A stretch of 54,460 nucleotides of DNA from Sediminibacterium sp. (GTDB lineage Bacteria > Bacteroidota > Bacteroidia > Chitinophagales > Chitinophagaceae). The position numbers and the translations under genes were made by a program. The notes beneath the pieces were generated by a model, which had not been told where the DNA came from, did not search any database, and worked only from the letters and a program-made list of their open reading frames with translations. Positions 34,339 to 43,179 of the stretch are shown here, in pieces (within the stretch, counting starts at the first letter, position 1; each line of letters opens with the position of its first letter). The stretch is taken from positions 13,856-68,315 of the forward strand of contig JAQTZD010000006.1 of NCBI GenBank assembly GCA_028687975.1, given 5' to 3'.

Positions 34339-36120
34339 ATGAAGAAAAATGTTGCTTTGATGTTTGCAGCTTTATTTGCTGTACAGGTGCTTATGGCACA
34401 AATGGCGGACGGCATAAAGCTGTTGAACTACGACAAACATACCAGCGCAAAAGAGGTATTCAGGAAGCTCTATGAGGCGAACCCCAAGGATCCTCAGAAC
34501 ATTTACTGGATGGGGCAGGCATACCTGGCTGGGAATGGCGTTGAAGTAACAAAAGAAGATATTGCTGCAGCAAAAGCAATATATCAGAAGGGACTTCAGG
34601 AAATTGGCAGCGATCCGATGCTGCTGGTTGGTATGGGTCATGTGGAAATCCGTGAAGGCGGCGACCTGAATTCTGCCAAACAAAAATTTGAGCAGGCCAT
34701 CACTGCCACTACAGAAACAAGAGGCAGAAACAAAGGAAAGCCCAGTGCAGCTGTTCTTACTGCAATTGGCCGAGCCAATGCAGACGGTCCCAGTACAATG
34801 GGAGATCCCGTATATGCAATCGATAAGTTAAAGCAGGCCGCTACTATCGACCTGGTGAATCCGGATATCTACATCTACATGGGTATCAACTACCAGAAAA
34901 CTGGTGGTGAAAACGGTGGAGACGCGGTAAAGTCTTATCAGGAAGCTATTTCCAGAGATCCAAAGAATGCCCAGGCCATGTTCCGCATCGGCAGAATCTA
35001 CATGTCTCAGAATAACAAGGAGTTGTTCGAACAGTTTTTTGAAAATGCCATTGCAGCTGATCCTGCATTCCCTCCGGTGTATTATGCACTGTATGATTAT
35101 TATGAGAACAGGGATGTAACAAAGGCCAAAGACTATCTTGATAAATATGTTGCTACAGCCGATAAGGATCCCCGCAACGAACTTTACCTGGCTAACTATC
35201 TGTTTCGTGCCGGCCGTTACGACGAGTCTCTGGCAAAAGCCAAGGAAATTGATGCATCTATAGGACTGAAAACCCTGCCTAAACTGGGTGTGGTATATGC
35301 ATACAACTACGACAGACTCGGAGATTCCTTACAGGCACAGAAATACATCAACGAATTCCTGGCAACTGCACCTGATGCAGAGAAAAGAGCTGCCGACTAT
35401 CAGTTGGGAGCACATATCGCTACCAAATTTCCCGGCAATGAGGCCCAGGCATCTGGTTATATTGAGAAAGCGCTGGAACTGGATACGGTAAAAGCCAACA
35501 GAATTGCCCTGATCAATACTGCGGCAGATATGTTTGGTAAAGCTAAAGCGTATACCGAACAGCTGAAGTGGATGAAAAGACAGATGGAAATCAAGGGCAC
35601 CATGGGCGAAGCGGATCATTACAAGTTAACAAATGCCGCATATGCTGCCAAAGCATATCCGCAAACACTGGAATTTGCCAAAGCTTATATGGTAGCTTTC
35701 CCGGATAAACCACAGCCTTATATGTTCTTCAAGAGAGCGGCCATGGCTGTTAGCAGCGATTCTGCCGTAATTGTTGAAAACCTGAATTACCTCGATTCTG
35801 TGTATGCTGCCGTGGACAAGGAAAAATACAAGCAGGATATCTTCAGAAATGCTTATTTCAAACTGGTTTACTATGTAACCAAGTTCAATAACCTGAAGAA
35901 AAGCCCGGATTTCAAAGTAAAATCCGATGGTACCCGCACAGATGTGGTGGATGAATTCCTGGCTACCTGTCAGCAGGCCCTGGAGGTAACCGATAAGATG
36001 CTGGAATTGTACCCCGATGCTGCAGACGAAAACAACAAGTTTGCGACTGAGCAAAAAGCTGCTATTCAGAAGAATATCGATTATTATTCCAAATCTCCCG
36101 GCAAACAACAACCTAAATAA
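34339..36120 (+). CDS. exported TPR-repeat protein
   Basis: A 593-residue protein with signal peptide (MKKNVALMFAALFAVQVLMAQ). It has many tetratricopeptide helices across residues 25-560, visible in A-x-x-x-Y/F-x-x-A patterns (SAKEVFRKLYEANPKDPQNI, DAVKSYQEAISRDPKNAQAM, QASGYIEKALELDTVKANR). It is most likely a periplasmic scaffold. A purine-rich GAGAGAGAC precedes the ATG. It ends the three-gene unit with the PstS-like lipoprotein and is followed by a terminator. The partners it scaffolds are unknown. Confidence 0.85.
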   Translation: MKKNVALMFAALFAVQVLMAQMADGIKLLNYDKHTSAKEVFRKLYEANPKDPQNIYWMGQAYLAGNGVEVTKEDIAAAKAIYQKGLQEIGSDPMLLVGMGHVEIREGGDLNSAKQKFEQAITATTETRGRNKGKPSAAVLTAIGRANADGPSTMGDPVYAIDKLKQAATIDLVNPDIYIYMGINYQKTGGENGGDAVKSYQEAISRDPKNAQAMFRIGRIYMSQNNKELFEQFFENAIAADPAFPPVYYALYDYYENRDVTKAKDYLDKYVATADKDPRNELYLANYLFRAGRYDESLAKAKEIDASIGLKTLPKLGVVYAYNYDRLGDSLQAQKYINEFLATAPDAEKRAADYQLGAHIATKFPGNEAQASGYIEKALELDTVKANRIALINTAADMFGKAKAYTEQLKWMKRQMEIKGTMGEADHYKLTNAAYAAKAYPQTLEFAKAYMVAFPDKPQPYMFFKRAAMAVSSDSAVIVENLNYLDSVYAAVDKEKYKQDIFRNAYFKLVYYVTKFNNLKKSPDFKVKSDGTRTDVVDEFLATCQQALEVTDKMLELYPDAADENNKFATEQKAAIQKNIDYYSKSPGKQQPK

Positions 36121-36146
36121 GCAGGTTTGAAAATATTCTAAGAAAT

Positions 36147-36178
36147 AACTCCTCAATTTGAGGAGTTTTTCTTTTTTT
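36147..36178 (+). terminator. intrinsic terminator after the TPR gene
   Basis: AACTCCTCA (36147-36155), loop ATT, TGAGGAGTT (36159-36167), then TTTCTTTTTTT. A 9-bp stem with a T-rich tail separates the TPR unit from the nuo operon. Confidence 0.9.
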
Positions 36179-36192
36179 AAGCCAATCAAGCT

Positions 36193-36200
36193 TATTTTTG
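36193..36200 (+). promoter_or_regulatory. -7 box of the nuo operon
   Basis: TATTTTTG followed by TGCC matches TAnnTTTG and lies 16 bases before the nuoA ATG, directly after the upstream terminator. A TTTT rather than TTTG occurs at the expected -33 distance. Confidence 0.42.
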
Positions 36201-36216
36201 TGCCTTAATTCAGATT

Positions 36217-36618
36217 ATGGATTGGTTTTCTTCATTATTAGACGCCAGCGCCACCAATTCGGCCGCTAATTACTTTCCAATAGGTGTTCAGTTGATCTTT
36301 GCCGCAGGTTTTGTAGCCTTTATGATTGGGTTCTCCTCTCTGGTTGGTCCCAAGCGGAAAACGGCAGATAAGCTGGAAGGTTTCACCAGTGGTATCAAAA
36401 GTCATGGAAACGCCCGTCAGCCCATGGCCATCAAGTATTTTCTGATTGCTATCCTGTTTGTATTGTTCGATGTGGAAGTCATCTTTTTTTACCCCTATGC
36501 GGTCAATTTCCGTGAACTGGGGTGGAATGGCTTTTTAGCAGTAGTCATGTTTGTAGGATTTTTTCTTACAGGATTCATTTATATCGTAAAGAAAGGCGCC
36601 CTGAAATGGGAAGATTAG
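36217..36618 (+). CDS. nuoA: NADH-quinone oxidoreductase subunit A
   Basis: A 133-residue membrane subunit of complex I, with three transmembrane helices. Family markers are the acidic FDVEVIFFYPYAV segment in TM2 and the loop KRKTADKLEGFTSGIKSHGNAR. It forms part of the interface between the hydrophilic arm and the proton-pumping arm near the quinone site. First gene of a fourteen-gene operon; nuoB follows after 53 bases. Confidence 0.95.
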   Translation: MDWFSSLLDASATNSAANYFPIGVQLIFAAGFVAFMIGFSSLVGPKRKTADKLEGFTSGIKSHGNARQPMAIKYFLIAILFVLFDVEVIFFYPYAVNFRELGWNGFLAVVMFVGFFLTGFIYIVKKGALKWED

Positions 36619-36671
36619 CCAACTGTTCTTCCAGTTAACCGTTATTCAACTTAACTAATTAACCAAAGTTT

Positions 36672-37262
36672 ATGTCTCGTCCGGTTAGATACAATATTCA
36701 TCCAATAGAAGCCAAAATTGCAGACTCGATTACTTATGTTGATGCTCCCGATGGTTATTCCGGTGAGGGGTTCTTTACCACTAAACTGAGTGATGTGGTA
36801 GGACTGGCCCGTAAGAACTCCATGTGGCCCATGCCCTATGCTACTTCCTGCTGTGGTATCGAATTCATGGCCACAGCGGCCTCCCACTACGATCTGGGTC
36901 GTTTTGGAGCAGAAAGAATGAGTCATTCGCCCCGTCAGTGCGACCTGCTGATGGTAATGGGAACCATTGCCAAAAAGATGGGCCCCGTATTGCGTCAGGT
37001 ATACCTGCAGATGGCAGAACCCCGTTGGGTAATAGCAGTAGGCGCCTGTGCTTCCAGTGGCGGCATATTTGATTCCTACAGTGTGTTGCAGGGAATAGAT
37101 CAGATCATCCCGGTTGATGTATATGTGCCCGGTTGTCCTCCAAGACCGGAAGCCATACTGGACGGCTTCATGAAAATTCAGGAACTGGTAGGCCAGGAAA
37201 GCATCCGCAGAAGAAACGGGGAGCAATACAAGGCATTGTTGAACGGATACGGAATACAGTAA
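36672..37262 (+). CDS. nuoB: NADH-quinone oxidoreductase subunit B
   Basis: A 196-residue hydrophilic subunit holding the terminal [4Fe-4S] cluster N2. The four ligands are Cys60, Cys61 (SCCGIEFM), Cys126 (VGACASSGG) and Cys155 (VPGCPPRPEA). The tandem cysteines are the hallmark of N2. It passes electrons to quinone at the junction with NuoD. nuoC follows after 11 bases. Confidence 0.97.
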   Translation: MSRPVRYNIHPIEAKIADSITYVDAPDGYSGEGFFTTKLSDVVGLARKNSMWPMPYATSCCGIEFMATAASHYDLGRFGAERMSHSPRQCDLLMVMGTIAKKMGPVLRQVYLQMAEPRWVIAVGACASSGGIFDSYSVLQGIDQIIPVDVYVPGCPPRPEAILDGFMKIQELVGQESIRRRNGEQYKALLNGYGIQ

Positions 37263-37273
37263 TAATAGAAGCA

Positions 37274-37780
37274 ATGGCAATAACAAACGAATACATACAG
37301 CAAAATCTGACCGAAAAATTCGGTGATGCCGTTTATAATTTCGAAGAGAATTATGGTATGCTCAGTTTTGAAACACTGAAGGAGAATAACCTGAAAGTGA
37401 TGCAATTCCTGCACGACGAGCCAACCCTGGGATTTAAGTTTTTAACAGATCTGTGCGGCGTGAACTACCCAGATAACAAGGACCGGGAACTGGCAGTTGT
37501 ATACCATTTGCACAACCTGCAGGAAAATGTGCGTATCCGTTTCAAGGTATTTACTTCTGTAGCACATCCCGATGTATTCACCGCATCCAAACTGTATGCA
37601 GCAGCAGACTGGATGGAGCGGGAAACCTATGATTTTTTTGGCGTGAACTTCGTTGGTCATTCCAATCTGAAAAGGATTCTGAATGTGGATGAGATGGATT
37701 ATTTCCCGCTGAGAAAGGAGTATCCGCTGGAAGACCAGACCAGGATCGATAAAGACGATGAAATGTTCGGAAGAGGATAG
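37274..37780 (+). CDS. nuoC: NADH-quinone oxidoreductase subunit C
   Basis: A 168-residue subunit of the connecting module of complex I (30-kDa homologue). Recognisable segments are LCGVNYPDNKDRELAVVYHL and ERETYDFFGVNFVGHSNLKR, then the DEMDYFPLRKEYPLEDQ end. It is separate from nuoD, unlike the fused nuoCD of enterobacteria. Start at 37274 (MAITNEYIQ) is chosen; the upstream in-frame codons overlap nuoB. A 52-base gap with a seven-C run precedes nuoD. Confidence 0.94.
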   Translation: MAITNEYIQQNLTEKFGDAVYNFEENYGMLSFETLKENNLKVMQFLHDEPTLGFKFLTDLCGVNYPDNKDRELAVVYHLHNLQENVRIRFKVFTSVAHPDVFTASKLYAAADWMERETYDFFGVNFVGHSNLKRILNVDEMDYFPLRKEYPLEDQTRIDKDDEMFGRG

Positions 37781-37832
37781 GGAACTGATTTTTTTTGACA
37801 TAAAATAAATTACCCCCCCTGGGGTTTCGGGT

Positions 37833-39056
37833 ATGAATGAGCACCATATAACATTACCGGAAGGATCAATCGAAAAGCACACCACTACATTGAATCTGGG
37901 GCCAACACACCCGGCTACACACGGTGTGTTTCAGAATATCATGGAACTGGACGGCGAACGGGTGGTATCCAGTGAACAAACTGTTGGATACATCCATCGT
38001 GCATTTGAGAAGATTGCAGAGAGAAGACCACTGTACCAGATCACTCCGCTTACAGATCGCCTGAATTATTGCAGCAGCCCCATCAACAACATGGGCTGGC
38101 ACCTGACCTGTGAGAAGCTCCTGGGCGTAAAAACTCCAAAGCGCGTAGACTACCTGCGGGTGATCATCATGGAACTCTCCCGTATTGCGGACCACCTTAT
38201 TTGTAATTCCATTGTTGGGGTGGATTCCGGCGCATTTACCGGGTTCCTTTATGTAATGCAATACCGTGAATTAATTTATGAAATATTTGAAGAAGTATGC
38301 GGCTCCCGTCTTACTACTAATATTGGGCGTATTGGCGGTTTTGAAAGGAATTTCTCTAATACGGCATTCACGAAACTCGAGAAATTCCTGAAAGAATATC
38401 CTGTAGCGCTGGGTGAGCTGGAAAGCCTGCTGAAACGCAACAGAATATTTATGGATCGAACCATCGGAGGAGGTCCTATTAGTGCGGAAAGAGCGCTGAA
38501 CTACGGCTTTACAGGCCCTAACCTGCGTGCTGCAGGAGTAGATTACGATGTGCGCGTACACAGTCCGTACAGCAGTTACGAAGATTTTGAGTTTACCATT
38601 CCGGTAGGTACAACCGGCGACAACTACGATCGTTTCCTGGTACGCCAGGAGGAAATGTGGCAGAGTATGCACATTATTAAACAGGCTTATCAGAAGATAC
38701 AGGAGTTCAAAGGTGAAGAAGCCGAAGTATACCATGCAAATGTTCCCGAATACTATCTTCCTAAAAAAGAAGATGTGTATACCAAGATGGAAGCGCTGAT
38801 CTGGCACTTCAAGATCATCATGGGAGAAGTGGACATGCCTAAAGGCGAAGTATATCATTCGGTAGAAGGTGGAAACGGGGAGCTTGGATTCTACCTGATC
38901 AGCGATGGAGGACGTTCTCCGTTCAGGTTGCACTTCCGCAGACCATGTTTCATTTACTACCAGGCATATCCTGAAATGGTAAAAGGAAGCATGCTGAGTG
39001 ATGCAATCCTGACCATGAGTAGCCTCAACCTGATTGCAGGTGAGATGGATGCATAG
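37833..39056 (+). CDS. nuoD: NADH-quinone oxidoreductase subunit D
   Basis: A 407-residue 49-kDa-type subunit forming the quinone cavity with NuoB. NLGPTHPATHGVFQ contains the quinone-pocket His. RVDYLRVIIMELSRIADHL, MDRTIGGGPIS and FYLISDGGRSPFRLHFR match the family. The C-terminus ends LIAGEMDA rather than the DR of many bacteria. No fusion to NuoC. Confidence 0.96.
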   Translation: MNEHHITLPEGSIEKHTTTLNLGPTHPATHGVFQNIMELDGERVVSSEQTVGYIHRAFEKIAERRPLYQITPLTDRLNYCSSPINNMGWHLTCEKLLGVKTPKRVDYLRVIIMELSRIADHLICNSIVGVDSGAFTGFLYVMQYRELIYEIFEEVCGSRLTTNIGRIGGFERNFSNTAFTKLEKFLKEYPVALGELESLLKRNRIFMDRTIGGGPISAERALNYGFTGPNLRAAGVDYDVRVHSPYSSYEDFEFTIPVGTTGDNYDRFLVRQEEMWQSMHIIKQAYQKIQEFKGEEAEVYHANVPEYYLPKKEDVYTKMEALIWHFKIIMGEVDMPKGEVYHSVEGGNGELGFYLISDGGRSPFRLHFRRPCFIYYQAYPEMVKGSMLSDAILTMSSLNLIAGEMDA

Positions 39057-39092
39057 CAGAAAAAAGTTTTTAAGGTTTATAAAGCAGATGAG

Positions 39093-39593
39093 ATGGTACA
39101 ATTTTCACAAGAACAGTTAACAGAATTCAACCGGTTGGTAAGCCGTTATCCCGAGGGAAAACAAAAAAGCGCCTTGCTTCCGGTGTTGCATCTTGCACAA
39201 CAGAGTTTTGGCGGATGGCTGAGCCAGGAAACGCTGGACTATGTGGCGGAGCTGTTGAAGATCAAACCGATTGAAGTGTATGAGGTGGCTACCTTTTACA
39301 GCATGTACAATCTGAAGCCGGTAGGTAAATATCTTTTTGAAGTTTGCCATACTGGTCCGTGCATGATCAAGGGCAGCGATGATATTGTAGCATACATTTA
39401 TGAAAAACTCGGAATCAGGCCCGGAGAAACAACTGCAGACGGGTTGTTTACCTTAAAAACAGCAGAGTGCCTGGGTGCATGCGGATATGCACCGATGATG
39501 CAGCTGGGCAAACATTACAGAGAGCATCTGACCAAAGAAAAAGTAGACGCCATCATTGAAGAATGCAGAAAAAATGCTGCAGCAAATAATTAA
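39093..39593 (+). CDS. nuoE: NADH-quinone oxidoreductase subunit E
   Basis: A 166-residue 24-kDa-type subunit of the NADH-dehydrogenase module. The [2Fe-2S] cluster N1a ligands are Cys85, Cys90 (CHTGPC) and Cys126, Cys130 (CLGACGYAPM), all present. It lies 36 bases after nuoD and 3 before nuoF, and works with NuoF and NuoG. Confidence 0.96.
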   Translation: MVQFSQEQLTEFNRLVSRYPEGKQKSALLPVLHLAQQSFGGWLSQETLDYVAELLKIKPIEVYEVATFYSMYNLKPVGKYLFEVCHTGPCMIKGSDDIVAYIYEKLGIRPGETTADGLFTLKTAECLGACGYAPMMQLGKHYREHLTKEKVDAIIEECRKNAAANN

Positions 39594-39596
39594 AAT

Positions 39597-40949
39597 ATGG
39601 GTGTAAAATTATTACTGGATAAAGCACATATAGAAGGCATCCGCAGCTTTGAAGTATATCGCCGCGAAGGTGGATACAAGGCCGTGGAAAAGGCTTTAAA
39701 GGAAATGAATCCCGAATCCATTGTAGAGGAAGTGAAGAAGAGTGGTCTGCGCGGAAGAGGGGGTGCAGGTTTCCCTGCTGGAATGAAATGGAGCTTTATT
39801 GCCAAGCCGGAAGGCGTTCCACGTCACCTGGTATGTAATGCCGATGAGAGTGAGCCGGGTACATTCAAAGACAGGTACCTGATGGAACATATTCCGCATC
39901 TGTTGATAGAAGGTTTGATCATTTCTTCCTTTGCCTTGGGAAGCAATGATACCTATATCTATATCCGCGGAGAGTATGCGTGGATACCGGATATTCTGGA
40001 GCAGGCCATTGAAGAAGCAAAAGCAAACGGATTCCTCGGAAAAAATATCCTGGGAACCGGTTTTGACTGTAATATATATGTACAGCGTGGAGCAGGAGCC
40101 TATATCTGCGGAGAAGAAACCGCACTGATCGAATCACTGGAAGGAAAGCGAGGCAATCCGCGCATCAAGCCACCATTCCCTGCGATCCAGGGTTTATGGC
40201 AGCGTCCTACTGTGGTGAACAATGTGGAAACCCTGAGTGCAGTTGTTCCGATCATTAATATCGGAGGAGAAGAATATGCCAAAATTGGTATTGGCAGATC
40301 AACCGGAACCAAATTGATTTCCGCATGTGGAAACATCAATAAACCTGGTGTGTACGAAATAGACATGACCATTTCGGTAGAAGAGTTTATTTATTCGGAT
40401 GAATATTGCGGAGGCATTGCCAACGGCAAAAAGCTGAAAGCCTGTATTCCGGGCGGATCTTCCGTTCCGGTGCTGCCGGCCAACCTGCTGCTGAAAACTG
40501 TCAAGGGCGAACCACGACTGATGAACTATGAGAGCCTGGCCGACGGTGGCTTTGCAACAGGTTCATCCATGGGTTCCGGTGGGTTCATCGTGCTGGACGA
40601 AGACCAGTGTATTGTGAAGCACACTTACACCCTGGCACGTTTTTACCGTCATGAAAGTTGCGGTCAGTGTTCACCCTGCCGGGAAGGAACTGGCTGGATG
40701 GAAAAGATCCTGAAAAAAATAGACGAGGGACAAGGAAAAATGAGCGACATCGATCTTCTTTGGGATATACAACGAAAGATAGAAGGAAATACAATTTGTC
40801 CGTTGGGTGACGCGGCAGCTTGGCCGGTGGCCGCTGCGATCCGTCATTTCAGAGACGAATTTGAATGGCATATCAACCATCCTGAAGAGGCGCAGAAAAG
40901 AAATTACGGACTGGCACATTATGCCGACCCGATTCATGTACCAGCTTAA
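39597..40949 (+). CDS. nuoF: NADH-quinone oxidoreductase subunit F
   Basis: A 450-residue 51-kDa-type subunit that binds NADH and FMN and takes the first electrons. The glycine-rich SGLRGRGGAGFPAGMKW region binds FMN and NADH, with GAGAYICGEETALIESLEG following. The [4Fe-4S] cluster N3 ligands are Cys355, Cys358, Cys361 (SCGQCSPCREGTG) and Cys401 (NTICPLGDAAAWP). All are intact. nuoG follows after 7 bases. Confidence 0.97.
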   Translation: MGVKLLLDKAHIEGIRSFEVYRREGGYKAVEKALKEMNPESIVEEVKKSGLRGRGGAGFPAGMKWSFIAKPEGVPRHLVCNADESEPGTFKDRYLMEHIPHLLIEGLIISSFALGSNDTYIYIRGEYAWIPDILEQAIEEAKANGFLGKNILGTGFDCNIYVQRGAGAYICGEETALIESLEGKRGNPRIKPPFPAIQGLWQRPTVVNNVETLSAVVPIINIGGEEYAKIGIGRSTGTKLISACGNINKPGVYEIDMTISVEEFIYSDEYCGGIANGKKLKACIPGGSSVPVLPANLLLKTVKGEPRLMNYESLADGGFATGSSMGSGGFIVLDEDQCIVKHTYTLARFYRHESCGQCSPCREGTGWMEKILKKIDEGQGKMSDIDLLWDIQRKIEGNTICPLGDAAAWPVAAAIRHFRDEFEWHINHPEEAQKRNYGLAHYADPIHVPA

Positions 40950-40956
40950 TTAGATT

Positions 40957-42054
40957 ATGTCTGAACAACCATTATTTAAAGTAACGATCGATAATATTAC
41001 GATTGAAGTGCCTGCGGGAACAACCATCCTGAATGCAGCGCGCAAGATAGGTGGTGAAGTTGCCCCTCCGGCAATGTGTTATTACAGCAAGCTGGAAGGC
41101 AGTGGTGGTAAGTGCCGTACCTGTCTGGTGGAAGTAAGTAAGGGTTCTGAAAAAGATCCTCGTCCAATGCCGAAGCTGGTAGCAAGCTGCAGAACCACCG
41201 TAATGGATGGAATGGAAGTAAAGAATATCACCAGCGAAAAAGTGATTGATGCCAGAAATGGTGTGGTAGAGTTTCTCCTGATCAATCACCCGCTCGATTG
41301 TCCTGTTTGTGATCAGGCCGGCGAATGTCATTTGCAGGATCTGAGCTACAACCATGGTAAAGAGGGCACCCGCTTCGAGTTCCAGAAAAGAGTATTCAAG
41401 AAGCACGACCTGGGTCCGTACATCCAATTGCACATGACCCGTTGTATCCTCTGCTACCGTTGTGTATTTACGGCGGATCAGCTTACCGGCAAACGGGAAC
41501 ATGGAGTACTCGATCGGGGAGACCATGCGGAAATTGCCACTTTCATTGAAAAGAGCCTGGAGAATGAATTCATCGGAAACGTAATAGATGTTTGTCCGGT
41601 GGGCGCATTGACCGATAAAACTTTCCGGTTTAAAAACCGGGTATGGTTCCTGAAACCCATGGATGCACACCGTGATTGCCCAACCTGCAGCGGAAAAGTA
41701 ACTTTATGGAACAGAGGAGATGAAGTGTATCGGGTTACCGCAAGAAAAGACCAGTGGGGCGAAGTGGAAGACTGGATCTGCAATACCTGCAGGTTCGAGA
41801 AAAAGAATACCAGCGACTGGGTGATAGAAGGACCAAGACTGATCGACAGGCACTCTGTTATTGCACAGGGCCATTATGCTGGATCCATTGGTATGAACAA
41901 ACCAAATGAAACCTTTAAGGCCGTACACAATGGACGGGAACCTAAATTGTTGATGGATATACATTCGGTAAGTAATGTAAACAGGCCGGAAATTACGCTG
42001 AGCAAGCTGGATCGCCCTGCGCATTCCTCCGACTTTAAACCTAACCAAGACTAA
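40957..42054 (+). CDS. nuoG: short NADH-quinone oxidoreductase subunit G
   Basis: A 365-residue subunit, far shorter than the roughly 700-900 residues of most NuoG, because the molybdopterin-oxidoreductase body is absent. The N1b ligands are Cys41, Cys53, Cys56, Cys78. The N5 ligands are His111, Cys115, Cys118, Cys124 (HPLDCPVCDQAGEC). The N4 ligands are Cys163, Cys166, Cys169 and Cys213. A further CPTC (241, 244) and CNTC (275, 278) replace the standard four-Cys N7-type site, probably as a Zn-ribbon-like site. The short form is usual in Bacteroidota. It conducts electrons from NuoF and NuoE to NuoI. Confidence 0.92.
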   Translation: MSEQPLFKVTIDNITIEVPAGTTILNAARKIGGEVAPPAMCYYSKLEGSGGKCRTCLVEVSKGSEKDPRPMPKLVASCRTTVMDGMEVKNITSEKVIDARNGVVEFLLINHPLDCPVCDQAGECHLQDLSYNHGKEGTRFEFQKRVFKKHDLGPYIQLHMTRCILCYRCVFTADQLTGKREHGVLDRGDHAEIATFIEKSLENEFIGNVIDVCPVGALTDKTFRFKNRVWFLKPMDAHRDCPTCSGKVTLWNRGDEVYRVTARKDQWGEVEDWICNTCRFEKKNTSDWVIEGPRLIDRHSVIAQGHYAGSIGMNKPNETFKAVHNGREPKLLMDIHSVSNVNRPEITLSKLDRPAHSSDFKPNQD

Positions 42055-42064
42055 TTGATATACG

Positions 42065-43114
42065 ATGACACTATTGGCATTTGACTGGGCATTTTTACTG
42101 GAAAAACTGATTCTGATTGCAATCATTGTTTTAGCCAGTTTAGGTATTGCACTCTATACCACTTTCGCAGAACGTAAAGTGGCAGGTGCATTGCAGGATC
42201 GTCCTGGTCCGAACAGGGCCGGTCCTTTTGGTTTGTTTCAGCCGTTTGCGGATGGTCTGAAGCTGATCATGAAGGAGGAGATCATTCCCAATACTTCCAA
42301 TAAGGGACTCTTTATACTTGGACCGGCGCTGGCAATGGCTGCTGCACTAATGACCTGTGCGGTGATTCCGTGGAGCAGCCATATCGAAGTCGGCGGGCAC
42401 AAAATAGACCTTCAGGTAGCCGATATCAACATCGGAGTACTGTACATATTTGGTGTAGTAAGTCTTGGTGTATATGGTATCATGATCGGAGGCTGGGCAT
42501 CCAACAATAAGTTCTCCCTGATGGCGGCACTGCGTGGTGCATCACAGGCCATCAGTTATGAACTGGCGATGGGTCTTTCCCTGATTGCCGTATTGATGAT
42601 CTCCGGTTCCTTAAGTCTGAAAACAATTGTAGATGGCCAGATGGCAGCAGGTGGTTTCTGGAACATTGTATACCAGCCGCTGGGCTTCATCATTTTCTTC
42701 ATCTGCGCATTGGCCGAGTGTAACAGAACACCATTTGATCTTCCGGAAGCAGAGAATGAGTTGAACATGGGATATCACCAGGAATATTCATCCATGAAGC
42801 TGGGTTTTTACCTGTTTTCAGAATATGTAAACATGATCATGAGCAGTGCGGTAATGGCCAGCCTGTACTTTGGCGGATACGATATTCCTTTCCTGGACGA
42901 AAGCACATTGCCTGTAAATACGGCTGCAATACTGGGAGTGGTGGCGTTGTTGGCTAAGATCGTATTCTTCCTGTTTTTGTTCATGTGGATTCGCTGGACC
43001 ATTCCACGTTTCCGTTATGATCAGCTGATGCATGTGGGTTGGAAAAACCTGATTCCGCTTGCATTATTCAATATGCTGTTAACAGGAGCGGTGATTCTGT
43101 GGCAGCAGGGCTAG
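42065..43114 (+). CDS. nuoH: NADH-quinone oxidoreductase subunit H
   Basis: A 349-residue membrane subunit with about eight helices, linking the quinone site to the proton pumps. Family signatures are ERKVAGALQDRPGPNRAGPFG, FADGLKLIMKEEI, CALAECNRTPFDLPEAENEL and FLFMWIRWTIPRFRYDQLM. It is followed by a 65-base gap, the largest within the operon, that carries a promoter-like sequence. Confidence 0.97.
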   Translation: MTLLAFDWAFLLEKLILIAIIVLASLGIALYTTFAERKVAGALQDRPGPNRAGPFGLFQPFADGLKLIMKEEIIPNTSNKGLFILGPALAMAAALMTCAVIPWSSHIEVGGHKIDLQVADINIGVLYIFGVVSLGVYGIMIGGWASNNKFSLMAALRGASQAISYELAMGLSLIAVLMISGSLSLKTIVDGQMAAGGFWNIVYQPLGFIIFFICALAECNRTPFDLPEAENELNMGYHQEYSSMKLGFYLFSEYVNMIMSSAVMASLYFGGYDIPFLDESTLPVNTAAILGVVALLAKIVFFLFLFMWIRWTIPRFRYDQLMHVGWKNLIPLALFNMLLTGAVILWQQG

Positions 43115-43124
43115 GATGAATAAA

Positions 43125-43156
43125 ATTGGATACTCAGGAAGATAAAAATAATTTTG
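43125..43156 (+). promoter_or_regulatory. internal nuo promoter before nuoI
   Basis: ATTG (43125-43128), 20 bases, then TAATTTTG (43149-43156), a perfect -7 match with one mismatch in the -33 box. It lies 23 bases before the nuoI ATG in the only long gap of the distal operon, so nuoI-N may be transcribed separately as well as from nuoA. Confidence 0.45.
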
Positions 43157-43179
43157 CAAACCTTTAGATAAAGCAATAC

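Noticed and set aside
37866..39101. 131- and 276-codon ORFs on the minus strand
   Set aside because: Antisense shadows of nuoD, with no domain I recognise.
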